Positions 30,042 through 32,000 of a DNA stretch of 32,000 nt are shown in pieces. This DNA is from a candidate division TM6 bacterium GW2011_GWE2_36_25 (GTDB lineage: Bacteria > Babelota > Babeliae > Babelales > UBA12409): NCBI GenBank assembly GCA_000991575.1, contig LBRU01000010.1, positions 1-32,000 on the forward strand, in the 5' to 3' direction. Position 1 is the stretch's first letter, and each line of letters starts with the position of its first letter. The notes under the pieces are model-generated. The model was not told the DNA's origin. It saw only the letters and a list, made by a program, of their open reading frames with translations, and did not search any database. The translations under genes were made by a program, and so were the position numbers.

Positions 30042-30072
30042 AAAAAAAAGAGCGATGATTTTTAGTCATCGC
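30042..30072 (-). terminator. rRNA operon terminator
   Basis: GCGATGA (30052-30058) pairs with TCATCGC (30066-30072). In the minus direction it is followed by CTCTTTTTTTT. It lies directly after the 5S gene. Confidence 0.85.
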
Positions 30073-30081
30073 CCAATTTAA

Positions 30082-30197
30082 ACCTGGCAGTATCTACTTT
30101 CCCGGGCCGTCTCCAGCCGAGTATCATCGACGTTGTATGCTTAACGACCGTGTTCGGAATGGGAACGGGTGTGGCCATACAACTATACCCACCAGGA
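30082..30197 (-). rRNA. rrf: 5S ribosomal RNA
   Basis: On the minus strand the gene begins CCTGGTGGGTATAGT and ends ACTGCCAGG, whose termini pair. The conserved CCGTTCCCATTCCGAACACG loop and GAGACGGCCCGGGAAAGTAG region are present. Length is about 115 nt, and ends are approximate. It follows the 23S gene after ~100 nt and precedes the operon terminator. Confidence 0.95.
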
Positions 30198-30299
30198 AAT
30201 TTTTTAAAATTATCCTTGTGATCAATGTTTGCAATTAAAAGTACCACATTATCAAAATAGCAGCTTTTTAAAGCTAAATTTTTCAAGGCTTTAAAATTA

Positions 30300-32000
<1,701 letters not shown>

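Overview
This 32-kb window is AT-rich, and most genes start with clean GGAG-type ribosome sites. Its gene content suggests an intracellular or protist-associated bacterium. Many small proteins carry an N-terminal signal peptide. There are five secreted ankyrin proteins, a decayed toxin/immunity-like locus, eukaryote- or archaea-flavoured enzymes (PMM2-type phosphomannomutase, archaeal-type AspRS) and an oxygen-sensitive class III ribonucleotide reductase. The overall style resembles Candidatus Dependentiae (TM6/Babeliae). That placement is inference from gene style; the partial 23S rRNA at the right edge is the feature that would settle it.

Layout. 1-2040: a frameshifted, probably polymorphic-toxin-like gene, its likely immunity gene (also apparently frameshifted) and a 3'-truncated DUF488 gene, i.e. 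a decaying accessory island. 2040-2510: no protein gene, but a convincing minus-strand small RNA (consensus promoter, ~119 nt, strong intrinsic terminator). 2512-4381: a small Cys-rich secreted protein facing a three-gene minus-strand operon of secreted proteins. 4670-5926: an outer-membrane beta-barrel. 5983-7463: a phosphoribosyltransferase translationally coupled to a divergent PRPP synthetase. 7464-8244: two paralogous small membrane proteins. 8428-9587: a secreted ankyrin protein converging on a secreted unknown. 9673-12545: holo-ACP synthase followed by a three-domain protein (acyl-activating enzyme, ACP, PlsC acyltransferase), a compact lipid-making unit. 12957-15276: three tandem secreted ankyrin paralogues sharing an undescribed C-terminal domain behind a consensus promoter. 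15248-16297: two small secreted proteins. 16437-16907: an FKBP lipoprotein.

16983-24196 is a long minus-strand run: an EF-G-like GTPase, a pentameric ligand-gated ion channel homologue with an extra N-terminal membrane anchor, archaeal-type AspRS, a secreted serine beta-lactamase-fold hydrolase, a polytopic membrane protein and a small unknown. 24313-28754 holds the deoxynucleotide module: NrdD, then (after a DMT transporter on the other strand) NrdG-type activase, a secreted ankyrin protein and a MazG-type nucleotide pyrophosphatase in one overlapping operon. 28751-29982: a small secreted protein and a complete PMM2-type phosphomannomutase preceded by what looks like a signal peptide. 30042-32000: terminator, 5S rRNA and the 3' part of 23S rRNA, all minus strand.

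The most interesting items are the apparently exported eukaryotic-type phosphomannomutase, the ligand-gated channel, the ankyrin cluster with a shared tail domain, the ligase-ACP-acyltransferase fusion beside AcpS, and the small RNA. Three intergenic regions carry related TTCG-rich palindromic repeats.
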